Assembly: GCA_904063045.1 (NCBI GenBank)
Contig: CAJFCJ010000012.1
Coordinates: forward strand, 2,678,335-2,742,334
DNA: 64,000 nucleotides
Origin: Dimorphilus gyrociliatus
Lineage: Eukaryota; Annelida; Polychaeta; Dinophilidae
Direction: 5' to 3'
Under the pieces are notes generated by a model. The model saw only the letters and a list, made by a program, of their open reading frames with translations. It did not search any database and had not been told where the DNA came from. Below, in pieces: positions 33,676 to 45,593 of this stretch. Position 1 is the first letter of the stretch. Each line of letters opens with the position of its first letter. The position numbers and the translations under genes are program-made.

Positions 33676-36600
33676 ATGAAAACATTGGATTGGAAATACC
33701 ATTTTTCCAATTGCCTAGTGCTGCTGGTCTTTTCCTTATTCTCATCATCCAACGGAGCGGAATGTTATACGACAGGATCGAATTTTTCTGTTAAATATCT
33801 TGACCAAACAAACGTAACTTATTCAATTGAATCTGTAGAGGAGGATGAACATTGGATTTATGGACAAATATACCTAACAATTACAGCAACAAACCAAACG
33901 AAATACGTTGCCTATAGTAGGATCATGTCGAAATTTCATCACAAGACACTATGCAGACTACTCGGATACGATGATATTCATTTTATTGCCGAAGCGTGCG
34001 AACCTTTGAAAAGTCGTGCCTTTTGTTATTTCTCTTCTTCCACTATATCTATAATTATTTCTTCAAAATAGATAATCCAGAGTTGATAGCGCAATATAAC
34101 GGAATCAGACGAGACGTGTTTCTGTAAAGAATTTTCTTCTATTAAACTATTTCACCTTATTGTTTCGTTTAAAATAGGGTTAACATTGTTAGAAGCCTTT
34201 ATACAGCGGCGTCACTTTGTTTAAAATGCTTTAAAAGCCAAACTGCTTGTACGAAATATTTTTCTTTACCAATTAAACCCTTGTTACTTTCCGCTTTAAT
34301 TCGTTATCTTTACAGTTCTATTCGCCCTTGAACACACTGACCGCAATCTTTACATAATGTTTGCTAGAGTGTCGAGAAAAACCTACATGGTCATTAAAAA
34401 GCTGCGTGAGAAAGTTGAAATTTGCGACAAGACGCAATTCTATGATAAATTCAATGGCGAAATGACAATTGAAAAAGAATTGTACGCCATTGATTTTCTT
34501 GATGATTCCATGAAATTGCAACAAATTCATGAGCAAGATCAACCGAATTTTGAAGCAATTTTTTGTAATAAAACTCAATTGAAAGGTAGTTTTTTCAATT
34601 CAAACCTAAATGGAGAAATCATTAAACGTTTACAAGTATTTTTCTCCCTCTCTCTCTCTCTCTCTCTTCTTAGATTTTTCCTTGAAGAAAATGAATAAGT
34701 TTCAAGAGAAAATCGTATTTGAGCAACAATTAAATGAAACTTTTGCGTTCATGATCATTTCAAAGACCTATGGACATATTCCCCTTCTGTTCGACGGCAT
34801 ATATATTGCAATTCAGATAAAGAAAATACTGTGCGCAATTGATGGAGGACAAATCAGTCTACTGTCGGAGATTTCTATTGCTGAATTTGAGATTCCCTTT
34901 GTTAGAGTTACGGTTAGAGAGTGGTTAGAGATTTTGGAGATTTTTAATCCTCCCTCTCCCACTCTCTTCCCTCTCCTAACCCTAATTTTTTAAAAAATAT
35001 ATTACTCCTATTTTCATTGTCCTATTTTTCTTTCAACTAGATGAGAAATTGCCCATACTTTAATTATTACTTTGATAAAGGAAACACTCCCGTTTATTCT
35101 AAATGTAAACGTGACGCCCGACAATTTGACGATTGTCAACTGGCTGACAAACACGAACAAATCAATGTAGCTTTTTCAGTGGTGTGTATAAGAAAAGAAG
35201 ATATTCAAAGTCTATGTTCCTTAAATAATCAACCATTGCTAAACTTGTAGCAATGTCTACTATGTCGTCATTAAACCTGTCTCTCTACTCAATCATTTCA
35301 GATTATGACATGTTTCTCTACTCAAATGGCCAAGACTATTTAAGAGTAAATGCCAAAAATAATTCAAAATATGACGTATTTAGCGGCAACGTATACATGT
35401 TCTATAATGATAATTGGTACCATACAAACCTGGTAAACTGGACAAGTGACGAAACTATGACTGTTTGTAGAGCATTCGGCTTTAAGAGTGGTACACTGAA
35501 ATTTACGAAACATTTCGCTCCCAATGTGATACTTTTAAGAGACAAGAAATTTTCCCTTAAGTGCACCAATTCCTTTAATCTTTCTCATTGTAATATTACA
35601 ATTTTGAAAGAGAAAGACAAGTAAGAGAGCACACTAATTAGATAACTATATAATCCAGTAGATTATTTCTCTCTCTCTCTCTTCAGGTTATCGTTTGGAT
35701 TTCAAAGTGCACTTACAAATTACATTTTAGAATGTAGAATCAACGAAGGTTAAGAGATTTTACAGTACTATTTAGAAGATTAATGATTATTTGACAAACA
35801 AAACTAGATGTTACATGCATAGAAACGAAATATTATAGTTTCGAAGACTACTGCTTTAAAAAGATGGAAACGAAAAAGAAAATCTCTATTGATTCAGCTC
35901 TAAATGAATGTAAGAAAGCTAATGCGTCTTTGTTCTACGTCTCCAATTCGGTATTTGATTTTTTGATGGAAATATCTGGTGACGAAAAAGACAAAAGGAA
36001 CTTGCCCGGAAGTATAACTATATAATTGATATCAATTACATCAACGTAACTATTTACCGTTAATCAATTTGTTCAGAAATCTACACGACAACCGATACGA
36101 AAGGAAGAGATTATCTTACTTTCGTAGACAAGGTTCCATACAAATTTCACGGTTTTACAATTCAATTCAAATCAAAGTAAATAAACAAGCAAACCATTAA
36201 AAGTAAAAATTGTCTGTCCGCCTGCTCTCCTATTAGATTTTACTCGACATGTTCACTTTCCATTTCGACTAAATATCTCAATAGCTACTTTGAGTTTAAC
36301 AACAAAAACAAATGCTTTTATATGGAAGAAATGAAATATGGATTTTCTCCGCGTTACACCGTCAACGAGTTCTATTGCGATAAAAGATTTCTAGATAAAT
36401 TCTACTGTAGACGTCCAAGTTTGTATTATACTTTATACTTTCTATTTGCAATCTTCACGAACGGCAGTGTCTGCCCTCTTTGAAAAATGTAGTTGCTTAT
36501 TATTTCCTTTCCACTTTATTAAGGTTATATCACTGTCTCTCTATCGAAGGAATTGGAGAACAGTGGCAATTTTTCCAGCTGTCCTCATGGATTTTTCCGT

Positions 36601-39551
36601 TGTGTTGAAGATGATTTATGCATCAATTCCATCAATATTTGCGACGGACAAGACGACTGTTTTTCAGGCGAAGATGAAAGAAACTGTTCAACCGTTCAAG
36701 AATTCCATTGCAGTTCCAATCAAAAAATTTCAGTTCAGTTTGTCTGCGATTTTGTTTACGATTGCCGCAACAAACTAGACGAAGTAAACTGCGGTAATAG
36801 AAAACAAAAACACTGTAAACTCTATATATACAGTATAGCGAGTGTTATTTCAGATACGCCATTATGCAATAAGGAAAACTCGTAAATAATTTCCAAACCA
36901 ATCAATCATATAAGAAATTACAGTAATAAGAATAAAGAATAATAATTAAATGACACACTTTTTTGCAGTTGCGACAATAGACAATGTATTGAAGAAAAAT
37001 ACTTTTGCGACGATGAAAAGCATTGTTTCGATGACAGTGATGAAAAATGCAACCTTGGCTATTCAACAATCAACGAAACAATGTTTACAAATGATTATGT
37101 GGAAAAGAGACGTTTGTTGAATTTTCAATACTTTTTGTGTTTTTGTACACATTCATTCGTCGCCATTTCTTAGAATGTCAACAGTATAATAAAATACCAT
37201 GCGACAATAAATGCATCTCTGAAGATGATCAGTGCAACCTACAACCGGATTGTTTTGACGGAAGCGATGAAACACAGAAAGTTTGCGATAATAAAGTTTT
37301 CAACGTCTCGCGATGTGGTCAACTAAAAGATATAATGAAATATAAATGCCAACTTGTCTACAATTCAATGGGAAAGTTGCTAACAAAAGTACACTTTCCC
37401 TTTTCCTCTTTGACCGACTGTAACGTTGAAAAATGTCAACATAGTCAATATTTGTGCTACTCCAGTAAATATTGTATATCAATCAAACAAGTTTGCGATG
37501 GAATATCACACTGCACACACGGCGACGATGAAAGTGATTGCGGTAAGAATTTTTCCAGATTTCTCCTGAAAAAAAAAAACACAATTCGCATTCTCCCGTC
37601 TTACATTTCATTGCAGAGAATTTTCGACCGAGAGGATACTTTAAATGTCGAAATGAAAAGACTTTTCTACCGATCGACGACGTCTGCAATGGTATTGTTA
37701 ACTGTCGAAAGGGGAGCGACGAACTCTACTGCAATGTCACTTCTACATGTCCAACATATTGCACTTGTCATAGATTCTACTCGATAGATTGCTCTTTTAA
37801 AAATGTTGCTAATCAATTAACAACTGACAAACTTGCAGAGATTCTACTGGAAACCAATCACAAGAGAATAAACCTAATGAATATTGCCGACGGTAATGGA
37901 GATCCAACTCTGATTGAATTAAAGGAGAATCTATTCGTTTCATCGCTATCATTCTACGATTGTTCATTAAACAATTTGCAAGTATCAAAAGTTTATCGCA
38001 ACGTTGTTATCCTATCAATTGTCAAATGTAAATCGTTCAACTACGCTTCCATCTTCGCCTATCCTTTATTAAATTTACAACAATTGACAATCAACAATGC
38101 AAACCTGAAATTGAACTCGTTGTCGACATTGAAACATTCATCTCATTTGAGAATAGTCGACTTTTCTTTCTGTAAAATTTCCTTTCTTGGTGAAGGACTT
38201 TTTCGTAATTTAGAAAATCTTGAAAGTTTAATTATTAACAATTCTTTTATTGACAATTTCCATTCGAATACTTTTCAATCGCTATCTAATCTGAAAATAT
38301 TGCTGTTGAGGCAAACTGTGATTCCTCTGAATCGGAAGAGCTCTCTTATAAAGCATCTCTCCTCTCTTCGAGTCTTGTACAGTGAACACTTTTCGTTTTG
38401 CTGTTTCTCTTGGAAATTCTCGAATAGAATTGAAAGCTGCTACCCTACAACCTCCATCTTCAACTCTTGTACCGATCTGCTGGCGTCCGAATCTCTAAGA
38501 TCCACAATATGGATACTCTCTATACTCTCCTTCTTTGAGAATTTTATATCACTTTTATTTAGGGGAGTGGCGAAGAGGAAGCGACGAAATTGGTTCCATT
38601 TGAGTTTATCATTCGCCGATCTATGTACATCAATCTATTTGATTATTGTCGGAAGTGTTGACATCTACTACAGGGGTCATTATATTGAATACGACTACGA
38701 CTGGAGAAATAGCGTAGCCTGCAAAATAATTGGATGGTTTTGCAGTTGGTCAATTATCGTTTCTGTTTTGAGTTTAGTGCTGATAACGGCCGAGAGATAT
38801 ATGATAATTGTATGGCCTTTTAAAAGAATTTTTACCCCATTGCGGTCGGTATGTTTAGTTTTTGGTATATTTTTTATTGCAGCTTTCGTCTCCGTCCTTC
38901 CCCTATTCGTATACAACGTAAGTAGAAAGGAGAGAGTCGTCCTACTCTCCTCCCTTTTCATTGTTATTAAATAAAGACGAATCTGCTAATCTTTCTCCCA
39001 ACAAGGATTATTATTCGAAAAGTCCTGTATGCTTTAATTTACATATTACTAGTGAAAAAGCCCAAGGTTGGATTTTTTCATTCCTGGTTTTCGGCCTACT
39101 CGTTTCAATAATATGCCTTCTTATATTTGGCTTATACATAAGCATCTGGAAAGAGAGCTTGTCCGCAAAGCAACTTATCAATAAGAGTCAATTTAAAACT
39201 CAACAGAATAAATTGAAATTGAACGCATTCTTTATTGTGACAACAAATTTACTGTGCTGGTTTCCGGTTTCAATGCTAGGTGATTGATGTGTTCAGTCTA
39301 GCCTCCTTTCTATATAAAATGTACAATCCTAAAACAAAACTATAACACTACCAATGCTCTTTTTAGGCGTATATTCCGTATTTTTTGAACTAATCATCAA
39401 GAAAGATATATATATTGCAATTGTTCTGGTGATACTACCTTTAAATTCAGTGATAAATCCTTTGTTGTACACATTTAGAGATATCAGATCCTACTATATG
39501 TCTTTGAAGAGGCAGAGAAGAGAGAATATGTATGTTGTAGTACAACACTAA
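33676..39551 (+). CDS. Receptor 2: SRCR-like / CTLD / LDLa / LRR / 7TM GPCR
   Basis: Eighteen exons: 33676-34012, 34072-34123, 34178-34248, 34316-34585, 34674-34900, 35041-35209, 35302-35620, 35687-35748, 35808-36011, 36077-36176, 36237-36418, 36524-36793, 36854-36881, 36969-37111, 37174-37542, 37617-38917, 39006-39279, 39367-39551. The sum of 4563 nt gives 1520 aa. The domain order matches receptor 1: signal peptide (CLVLLVFSLFSSSNG); SRCR-like modules (LCRLLGYDDIHF; VCRAFGFKSGTL); CTLD (about 482-664, with NECKKANASLFYVSNS); six LDLa repeats (e.g. CDGQDDCFSGEDERNC); LRRs; 7TM with LSFADL, ERY at the DRY site, LCWFP, NPLLY. The first-exon donor could be 3 nt later. Exons 8, 10, 13, 15 and 17 (62, 100, 28, 369, 274 nt) are the same length as in receptor 1. 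Functional core residues are retained, so both twins are probably active plasma-membrane receptors. Confidence 0.85.
34651..34673 (+). repeat. (CT)n tract serving as 3' splice polypyrimidine tract
   Basis: CTCCCTCTCTCTCTCTCTC runs directly into the TTCTTAG acceptor of receptor 2 exon 5. The same arrangement occurs before acceptors at 23487 and 35686 and near 24985. Conversely, (CAAA)n/(GTTT)n tracts sit just inside donors at about 13359-13390, 10418-10449 and 32384-32416. Confidence 0.75.
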
Positions 39552-39665
39552 CTTCCTTAATATTCCTTCTCTTCCACTAATTTCTTGCTTGTTTTTTTGT
39601 AGACAGAAATGCGTCAACAATGCTGTAGAATCGAACCTAACGAGATGTTTGTTTAGTATTTACAG

Positions 39666-40050
39666 ATGTCTATTCTATTCATAACCCTGTTATTTTACTT
39701 CCTCGAGCAGATTTTTTGTACATGACATCTTCCGAACAGAGATTAATCGACGGAAGAGTTTTAATATCATTAGATAAAATCAGAAATATTCGAGGTTTTT
39801 ACACTTTGACAAATATTTTCAAAGTAGTAAAAGACGTTTGTAAAACATTGCAATTTTCTCATCAATCTGATTTTTCTGTCAATGGAGTTGTTGATTTTCC
39901 AAACATTTATATGTTTGTCAGTATTTCTTTACCTAACTGTCTTTTTTTTTCATAAATCCAACAGACATTTTTTTCTTTTGTAGATAAAGAAGACAAGGAA
40001 AAGTTTTACAATAATCTCAAAGAGTCTCGTTATTGCAAAAGAGCATAGTC
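39666..40050 (+). pseudogene. 5' fragment of a third receptor copy
   Basis: Immediately after receptor 2. An ATG at 39666 opens a signal-peptide-like stretch (MSILFITLLFYFLEQ) that stops at a TGA. A one-base shift in the T-run near 39711 continues into a module-1-like sequence (LIDGRVLIS, then KDVCKTLQFSHQSDF), corresponding to the first SRCR-like exon of receptors 1 and 2. A short second exon may follow the TTTGTAG acceptor at about 39983 and stops at about 40048. Nothing downstream continues it. It is a truncated, frameshifted remnant. Confidence 0.55.
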
Positions 40051-41150
40051 GACCAAAAGATATGTCAGCATTAGGTAATTTTTTAAAGAAAATACTACAA
40101 AAAAGATCTTATTACACTTTGAAATCATAAAATATACTGTACTTTATTCTATATTGCAAAAATACGAAAATACACAAATCTTGGTTGAATTCAATAAGTT
40201 TGTAAAGGATTTTAACCTAACCCTAACCCAATCAATTTTGGGAAGCAGTCAAACAAAGAATACACCAAAATTGACTTTTAAAACAGATTTTAAGGGATTC
40301 AAACTTACCAAATAAAAATCAATGTAAGGAAGTAGCAAATTGGAATAAAAGAATGAACAGGCCTATTGTACCCAAAATTAATATGACTATTATTCCTTCT
40401 GAATTTTTGGGGTGAGATTTTGGGTTAGGAATGGGTCAGGAAAAATATTCCAGTAATTGATTTGAATTAGGTGGGTCCAAACTAAGGGTTGGTAACAATG
40501 AAACCCTTAAAAGAGGGTCCAGAGCTAGGGTCGGGTTAGGTTAAAAACACCAAACTGTGGGCGTTTTCAACAACATCCATATTTTAATACCTTATAGCAA
40601 AAACTATGGATTAATTGTGTTTTTTTTTCTAAAATTCAGTTTTAGTAATTATACCTAGAAAAATGGAGTTTGTTAAAAAGGAGTCACTATTTATCAAATC
40701 AAAAATTAGGGGCTATACCTATACTGCATTTACAATAGTATTGTGTGTACCTAGTCCACAATACTATTGATAGGCTTTCATATTAAATATTTAATATTTG
40801 TCATTTCCAATCATTTACTAATTTACTTAAGTACTAGTTCAAATACAACCTCAAGTTTCTCCACAAAATACTAACCTTTTATAATGAATTCAATGTATTA
40901 AAGTAAGTAACATCAGAGTTTTGCCAATAGAATATGTATTGAGTAAATCAGTTCCAACCCACAAGTACAGTTTAATCTGCATTTAAAGATTAGAGACTGA
41001 CAAGTTTTGTAAGATAAAATGCTTACAGGAGAGATTTCATCCCTGGAGATTTTGTGCAAAGCTGGAAATTAATTTATTAATTTAAGCACTGGAGATACTC
41101 CAGAAATGGGATAAAATGTCGAGAAAATTAGGTTTGCAAAGGTTTTTTTT
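40051..41150. repeat. Degenerate repeat region with an old LTR piece
   Basis: No gene. A telomere-like CTAACCCTAACCC lies at about 40220. Around 40795-40960 the sequence matches the interior of the 935-bp LTR (the TTTCCAATCATTTAC and AGAATATGTATTGAGTAAA blocks) with many differences, in the same orientation as the LTR at 52041. A short inverted pair (AATAGTATTGTG / CACAATACTATT) lies at about 40735-40768. Confidence 0.5.
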
Positions 41151-41154
41151 TTTT

Positions 41155-41545
41155 GATTAAATCAAAAAAGAGAAACAGAATTCTCACATTTCAAGAGTCC
41201 CACATGATTTTGGGAAGCAGTCAAACAAAAAATACACCAAAATTGACATTTAAAACAATTTCCAATAGAAAAAATTTTTTCAAAAAATTTTCAAAAAATT
41301 TTTTTCTGAATTTTGTAATAATTTCCTACCTACTCAACCTACCACGGTTTCGTCCTCCTCTCTATTTTTATGACCAAGGACTCATCAGGGTCTATTAACC
41401 TACACCTACAGAGAGGTTGAAGGATTCCAATAGGGAATTCACTTCTTCAGGTTTTTTTTTAATATATATCATATTGAAAGTGCTATGTATTATGATACTG
41501 TATATCAGAATTTGTACATACCATTTTAAAATCATCAGCAATTGT
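41155..41545. repeat. Dispersed repeat, copy 1
   Basis: Shares blocks with 55295-55600: GAAACAGAATTCTCAC, GGAAGCAG..., CGTCCTCCTCTCT, CTCATCAGGGTCTA, AACCTACACCTACAGAGAG, TATTATGATACT. A shorter piece (GGGAAGCAGTCAAACAAAGAA...) is also at about 40240. It has no coding capacity, so it is probably a non-autonomous mobile element or a piece of one. Termini are not resolved. Confidence 0.6.
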
Positions 41546-41559
41546 AGGGGATGTTCATT

Positions 41560-42730
41560 TAACTGGGTATTTTAAATGTGATTTTGACTCCTTATTCTTC
41601 AAACTAAATATGAACCATGTGAATAAAACATTCAAAATATATATAACACACTTTCCTGTTGAATGACATATCTACATACCATTCTATCATTGAAGGATGT
41701 ATATTTTGAAAGGAATTGTAGAAGTTGTTCATAAGACCAGCTATTTTTAATGTGATGTTGACTCCTTATTCTTCAAACTGTAAATGATTTCTGTGAAAAC
41801 ATATTCACCTTATATATAAGACACATGGAAAATCCTGTGGGAACATGCCACAAGCTAATCCAGCTTAGATAAAATTATATAATGCTAACAGATATGTGTC
41901 AGCATGAAATTAGTAAACTGTGAGAAAACTGATAATCTAACAAAGTCTGTGTGTGAGAACTTACTGTAATAGTTCAATGCAATAGAAAATTGAAATTACT
42001 GTTTAGAAATATATTCCTTATATTAATTCAATATATCCTATTTAAAATATAATAATTTTTATAATGAATTTTATAAGGAAAATGCACTAAACTTCACAGC
42101 AAGATAGGTTGAAAAATAAAAAGGATAATTAAATTCAGTAAAAAGATTTGAGATAAGGAAGTCAATATTAGTATAAGTACAAAATTCAAAGCTCTATCAT
42201 AATTAATAATAAATCTAGTTTTTTCCTGACAAATATTTTAAGGTTTACAACAGAGTTTATATATAGTGTTCCTTAGAATCCATATCTTAGCAACTACTTG
42301 GCCTATTTTGATGAAATTTTCACCAAAATTATTGTCAGAAAAAATATATACAATTAGAAAGACAATCTGTACATTTATTAAGTATTTCTCATTTAAAAAA
42401 TATTAATTAGAATGCTTAATTATATAAGGAAACTGCATTAAAATTTAATGCACCATAGCTCCCAAACTATAGGAGATATTTGAATTCTGTAAAAAGATTT
42501 GCAATCAGCATATCCATATTGGTTTATGTGCAAAATTTGAAAGCTCTATGATAATTAATAAGTAATTTAGGTTTTTGATGACGAATATTTTAATGTTACA
42601 AGCAGAGTGTATATATAACATTCATAGGAATCCATATCTCAGCAACTACTTAGCTGATTGTGATGAAATTTGAAGTGAAATTAATGACAGAATGAGACTA
42701 AATTAAATTACAATCAATTGAAACTGTAAA
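41560..42730. repeat. Diverged direct tandem repeats (~170 bp and ~355 bp)
   Basis: Two copies about 165-170 bp apart share GACTCCTTATTCTTCAAACT (41588 and 41757). Two longer copies, about 355 bp apart (about 42060-42370 and about 42415-42720), share AGCTCTATNATAATTAATAA, GAATATTTTAA-like and GAATCCATATCTNAGCAACTACTT blocks. No coding capacity. Satellite-like or element-derived. Confidence 0.55.
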
Positions 42731-44163
42731 GTTAATTGAAAGAAAAGTATTAGTAATTTTTTAAAAAAATAATTTATTTAAAAAAGAAAAAGTATAGAAA
42801 TTAGAAGAAAAGAAATCTCTATATCTAAAATTAAAAGCATATACAGCGAAAAAAATATTATTATCTTCTATATAATTGTTTAAGAAATTTTAAAAGACTG
42901 TTTCTGTTTTCTATTCTCAAAACCCACTGAATCTAAGTTGAGGGTTGATTTTAACCTGCAGTTTGGACTTGAAATATTTTTGAAAATTTATCAACTTTTT
43001 TGAGTTGAAATTTTTCCAAGTCCAGTGCCTCATTGAGGGTAAATTTTTGAAATTGTCGGATTGCTTTCAAACTTGAATCCAAGCTTGCCCCTATATTGGA
43101 AAGATAGAAAAAAATATTTTCAATTTTGTATCAGAACTCTGAAAATTTTTGACTTTCAAAGCTCAGCCACTCTTGAACCATAAGAGCTATATGGACTATG
43201 TAGCATATTGATGAAAAGCTCTGTTTGTGCTCTTTCACCTCCAGCTGATTTGAAACATCTAGGGTGACTCATAACAAAACAGATTTGGGACATTTTTACC
43301 ACAGCACTGATTTTTACCCAATATTGTTGGAATGATTGATATTAAAGTTATTATTATGAGTATAAAAATTTTTGAAAAATTCTCATAAGATGTTTTGCAC
43401 ATATCAAAGTCTTCATCACTTGTACTTTTACAGTCATACTTAATGTTACAACAATGTCTCTTAGATAGGAATTTTTTTCACATGACAATTTCAAGTTTAC
43501 AGGTGCAAGATTCTAATAATTCCCCACAATGTTTCACATCTTTTGAATAAAATACTTCAAATATTGTCAATTATCATCAAATTTTCATACTAAAATTGTA
43601 TACAAATCAATTAGAAATTTTATAAAAATGATTTATAATTAATGTTCATTCACTTGACCTAATCTATATCAATAACAAGATGCTTTTTTTTTATCAAATC
43701 AGCTTCAACACAGGTTCAGAAAAGAAAAAATAGAGATAAAGTGTTAAAAATACAATTCATGTCATATATTTCACATGTGTTCAAATTTAACTAGTAGCAG
43801 TGTATAATCAATGTCCTTTATAAATTTTAATGAAATGCACCTTTAAATCATTAAAAAGCAGAGCTTTTATTTTTGTACATGTTAATTTATCTCCTAAAAT
43901 ATAAATTTCATTTCCAGATTTACCAGTAACATCATAGCTTATGGTGAAGGGTGTATTTGCATTTCTATTAACAACAGTTAGGACAGCATGTTAACTGACC
44001 ATTCAGAGCATTAGGTGTTTTATAATATTCATCATACCCAGAGTTAGCTTTTCAGATTTTTTTTTTAAAGTTAAGCTGTCTAAGATCTGTACTATGGTTG
44101 TCTTGTTGAATGCATTTGTTATTGGTGCACATTTCAGTTTGATATAGATGCTGTCTAAAAAAC
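42731..44163. other. AT-rich non-coding stretch
   Basis: I see no exon, RNA gene or clear repeat unit. Texture (AT-rich, poor in microsatellites) matches the repeat-derived DNA around it. Confidence 0.4.
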
Positions 44164-44262
44164 TGTACACATATATTCATCACCTTTTCTCTACAATAGA
44201 CAAGTAGTATTCAACCAGTATTGTACTGTTTGGATAGCACTGATAGAGATAAGCTGAAGGAG
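44164..44262 (-). mobile_element. Truncated LTR fragment
   Basis: TGTACACATATATTCATCA and the following CTACAATAGA/CAAGTAGTATTCAACCAGTATTGTACT match the left end of the LTR at 45594 with about 80-85% similarity by eye. Homology fades after about 100 bp. It lies just beyond the last recognisable exon of the receptor fragment at 44341-45520, on its 3' side. Confidence 0.6.
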
Positions 44263-44340
44263 AGGATCAATTCTACAATTGTATCCTTCCCTGCAGTAAG
44301 CTTTTTGGTTATAAGCCTAATCATAATTTGTTATATGTAT

Positions 44341-45520
44341 GTAACCCTGTTCATCGCTATTATCTAAACAATTCCTTTCATTATTGCAAGCTTTTTCTTT
44401 CTCAATGCATTGGGAATTGTGACAATGACTAAATATGTTTTCTTATATAGTTTTCTAATGAAAAAATGGGTTTTTCACCTACTTTACACATTTGTCCCTT
44501 TCTATTGTTCATATGTTTTTAAATAGTTGTGTGATCATATAGTTATATATATTAAACTTACAGCAAAAATCTTCATCAGAGCCATCTTGGCAGTCGTTTG
44601 TAGAATCGCACACTCGTGTATAAGATATTGCATGACTTTGGTGTGATACGCAATGAAAAGTTTGAAAATCATCTATTGAACAATTTTCCTCATCTTCACC
44701 ATAAGTACAATCAATTTGTCCATCACATTTTTCAACAATATTTATAAAAATGTTGCTCTTATTGCAAAAGAGTATGTTCTCTTTGATATCAATAGCAGCG
44801 TTGTTAATTATCATGTTCAAGTTTTCAAAATTGCCACTCGTTTCTTCTCCTGTTGTTTTTTTTTTTGAATAAAGATAATAGAATATTTATTTTCTTTTTC
44901 TCAATACATACTTTGAATTTTTTGACAAATAGTTAGTGAATTTTGAGAATCTGTCTTTATTTTCCCATTGTAATATAGTGATTGGTTACATTCAATTGAT
45001 TCGATTAGTAGTGATTCTACAGTTTCTGATTTAAGTTTCAGCTGAATCTAAAGCCTTTGAATGAACAAGGGAAAATCTAAACAAACACCGAATATGCTTA
45101 CTTTGTGATTTTCAATATCAGAATCTTCCATTTCAAATTTAAACTGGAAGAAAAAGAAAGATGTCATTTCAAACTGATTTCTAGTTCATTTGATATGAAT
45201 TTACCAGAAATGTGTATTGAAAGCATATGGCTTTATCATCAAATAAATTTTTAAGTGAAGAGAAATATCCTTCAGTATTGAAGTTTTGAATTTTTTGTGT
45301 TTCCTGAAATAGTGAGTACTTTTTTAGAGACAGAATTAAAAATTGTAGCGAGTGGTATGTTAGAAAATGTCATTTGATGGATATTTTCAATTAGTAGGCT
45401 TATGTTTGCTTTCCTTACAATTTTTGGCATGAACAAAGGTATGTCGACGGTTAGGCCACTGGTTGTAAAGTAGAGTTGCCTTCCAGCAACATTTCTCCTA
45501 ATCAAATATGTTGAATACAA
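44341..45520 (-). pseudogene. Receptor fragment: CTLD end plus LDLa exons
   Basis: On the - strand there are exon-like blocks: about 45500-45290 (corresponding to receptor exon 10), about 45045-44912 (CTLD end, with SIECNQSLYYNG ... LTICQKIQ), 44849-44562 (two LDLa repeats: CDGQIDCTYGEDEENC and CDSTNDCQDGSDEDFC) and 44428-~44341 (LDLa: CNNERNCLDNSDE). Donor and acceptor positions agree with receptor exons 11, 12 and 14. There is no signal-peptide exon on one side and no LRR/7TM on the other; both sides end at LTR pieces (45594 and 44164). It is most likely a truncated gene copy. Confidence 0.6.
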
Positions 45521-45593
45521 ATAATCAGATGCTGTTCGGGAAAAACTTGAAAACTTTCCAACTGTTAAAATATTTGATAAAAATGATAATATA

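Noticed and set aside
41153-41398. 81-residue frame with Phe/Lys-rich stretch
   Set aside because: Lies within the dispersed repeat (copy 2 at 55295) and is not conserved as a frame.
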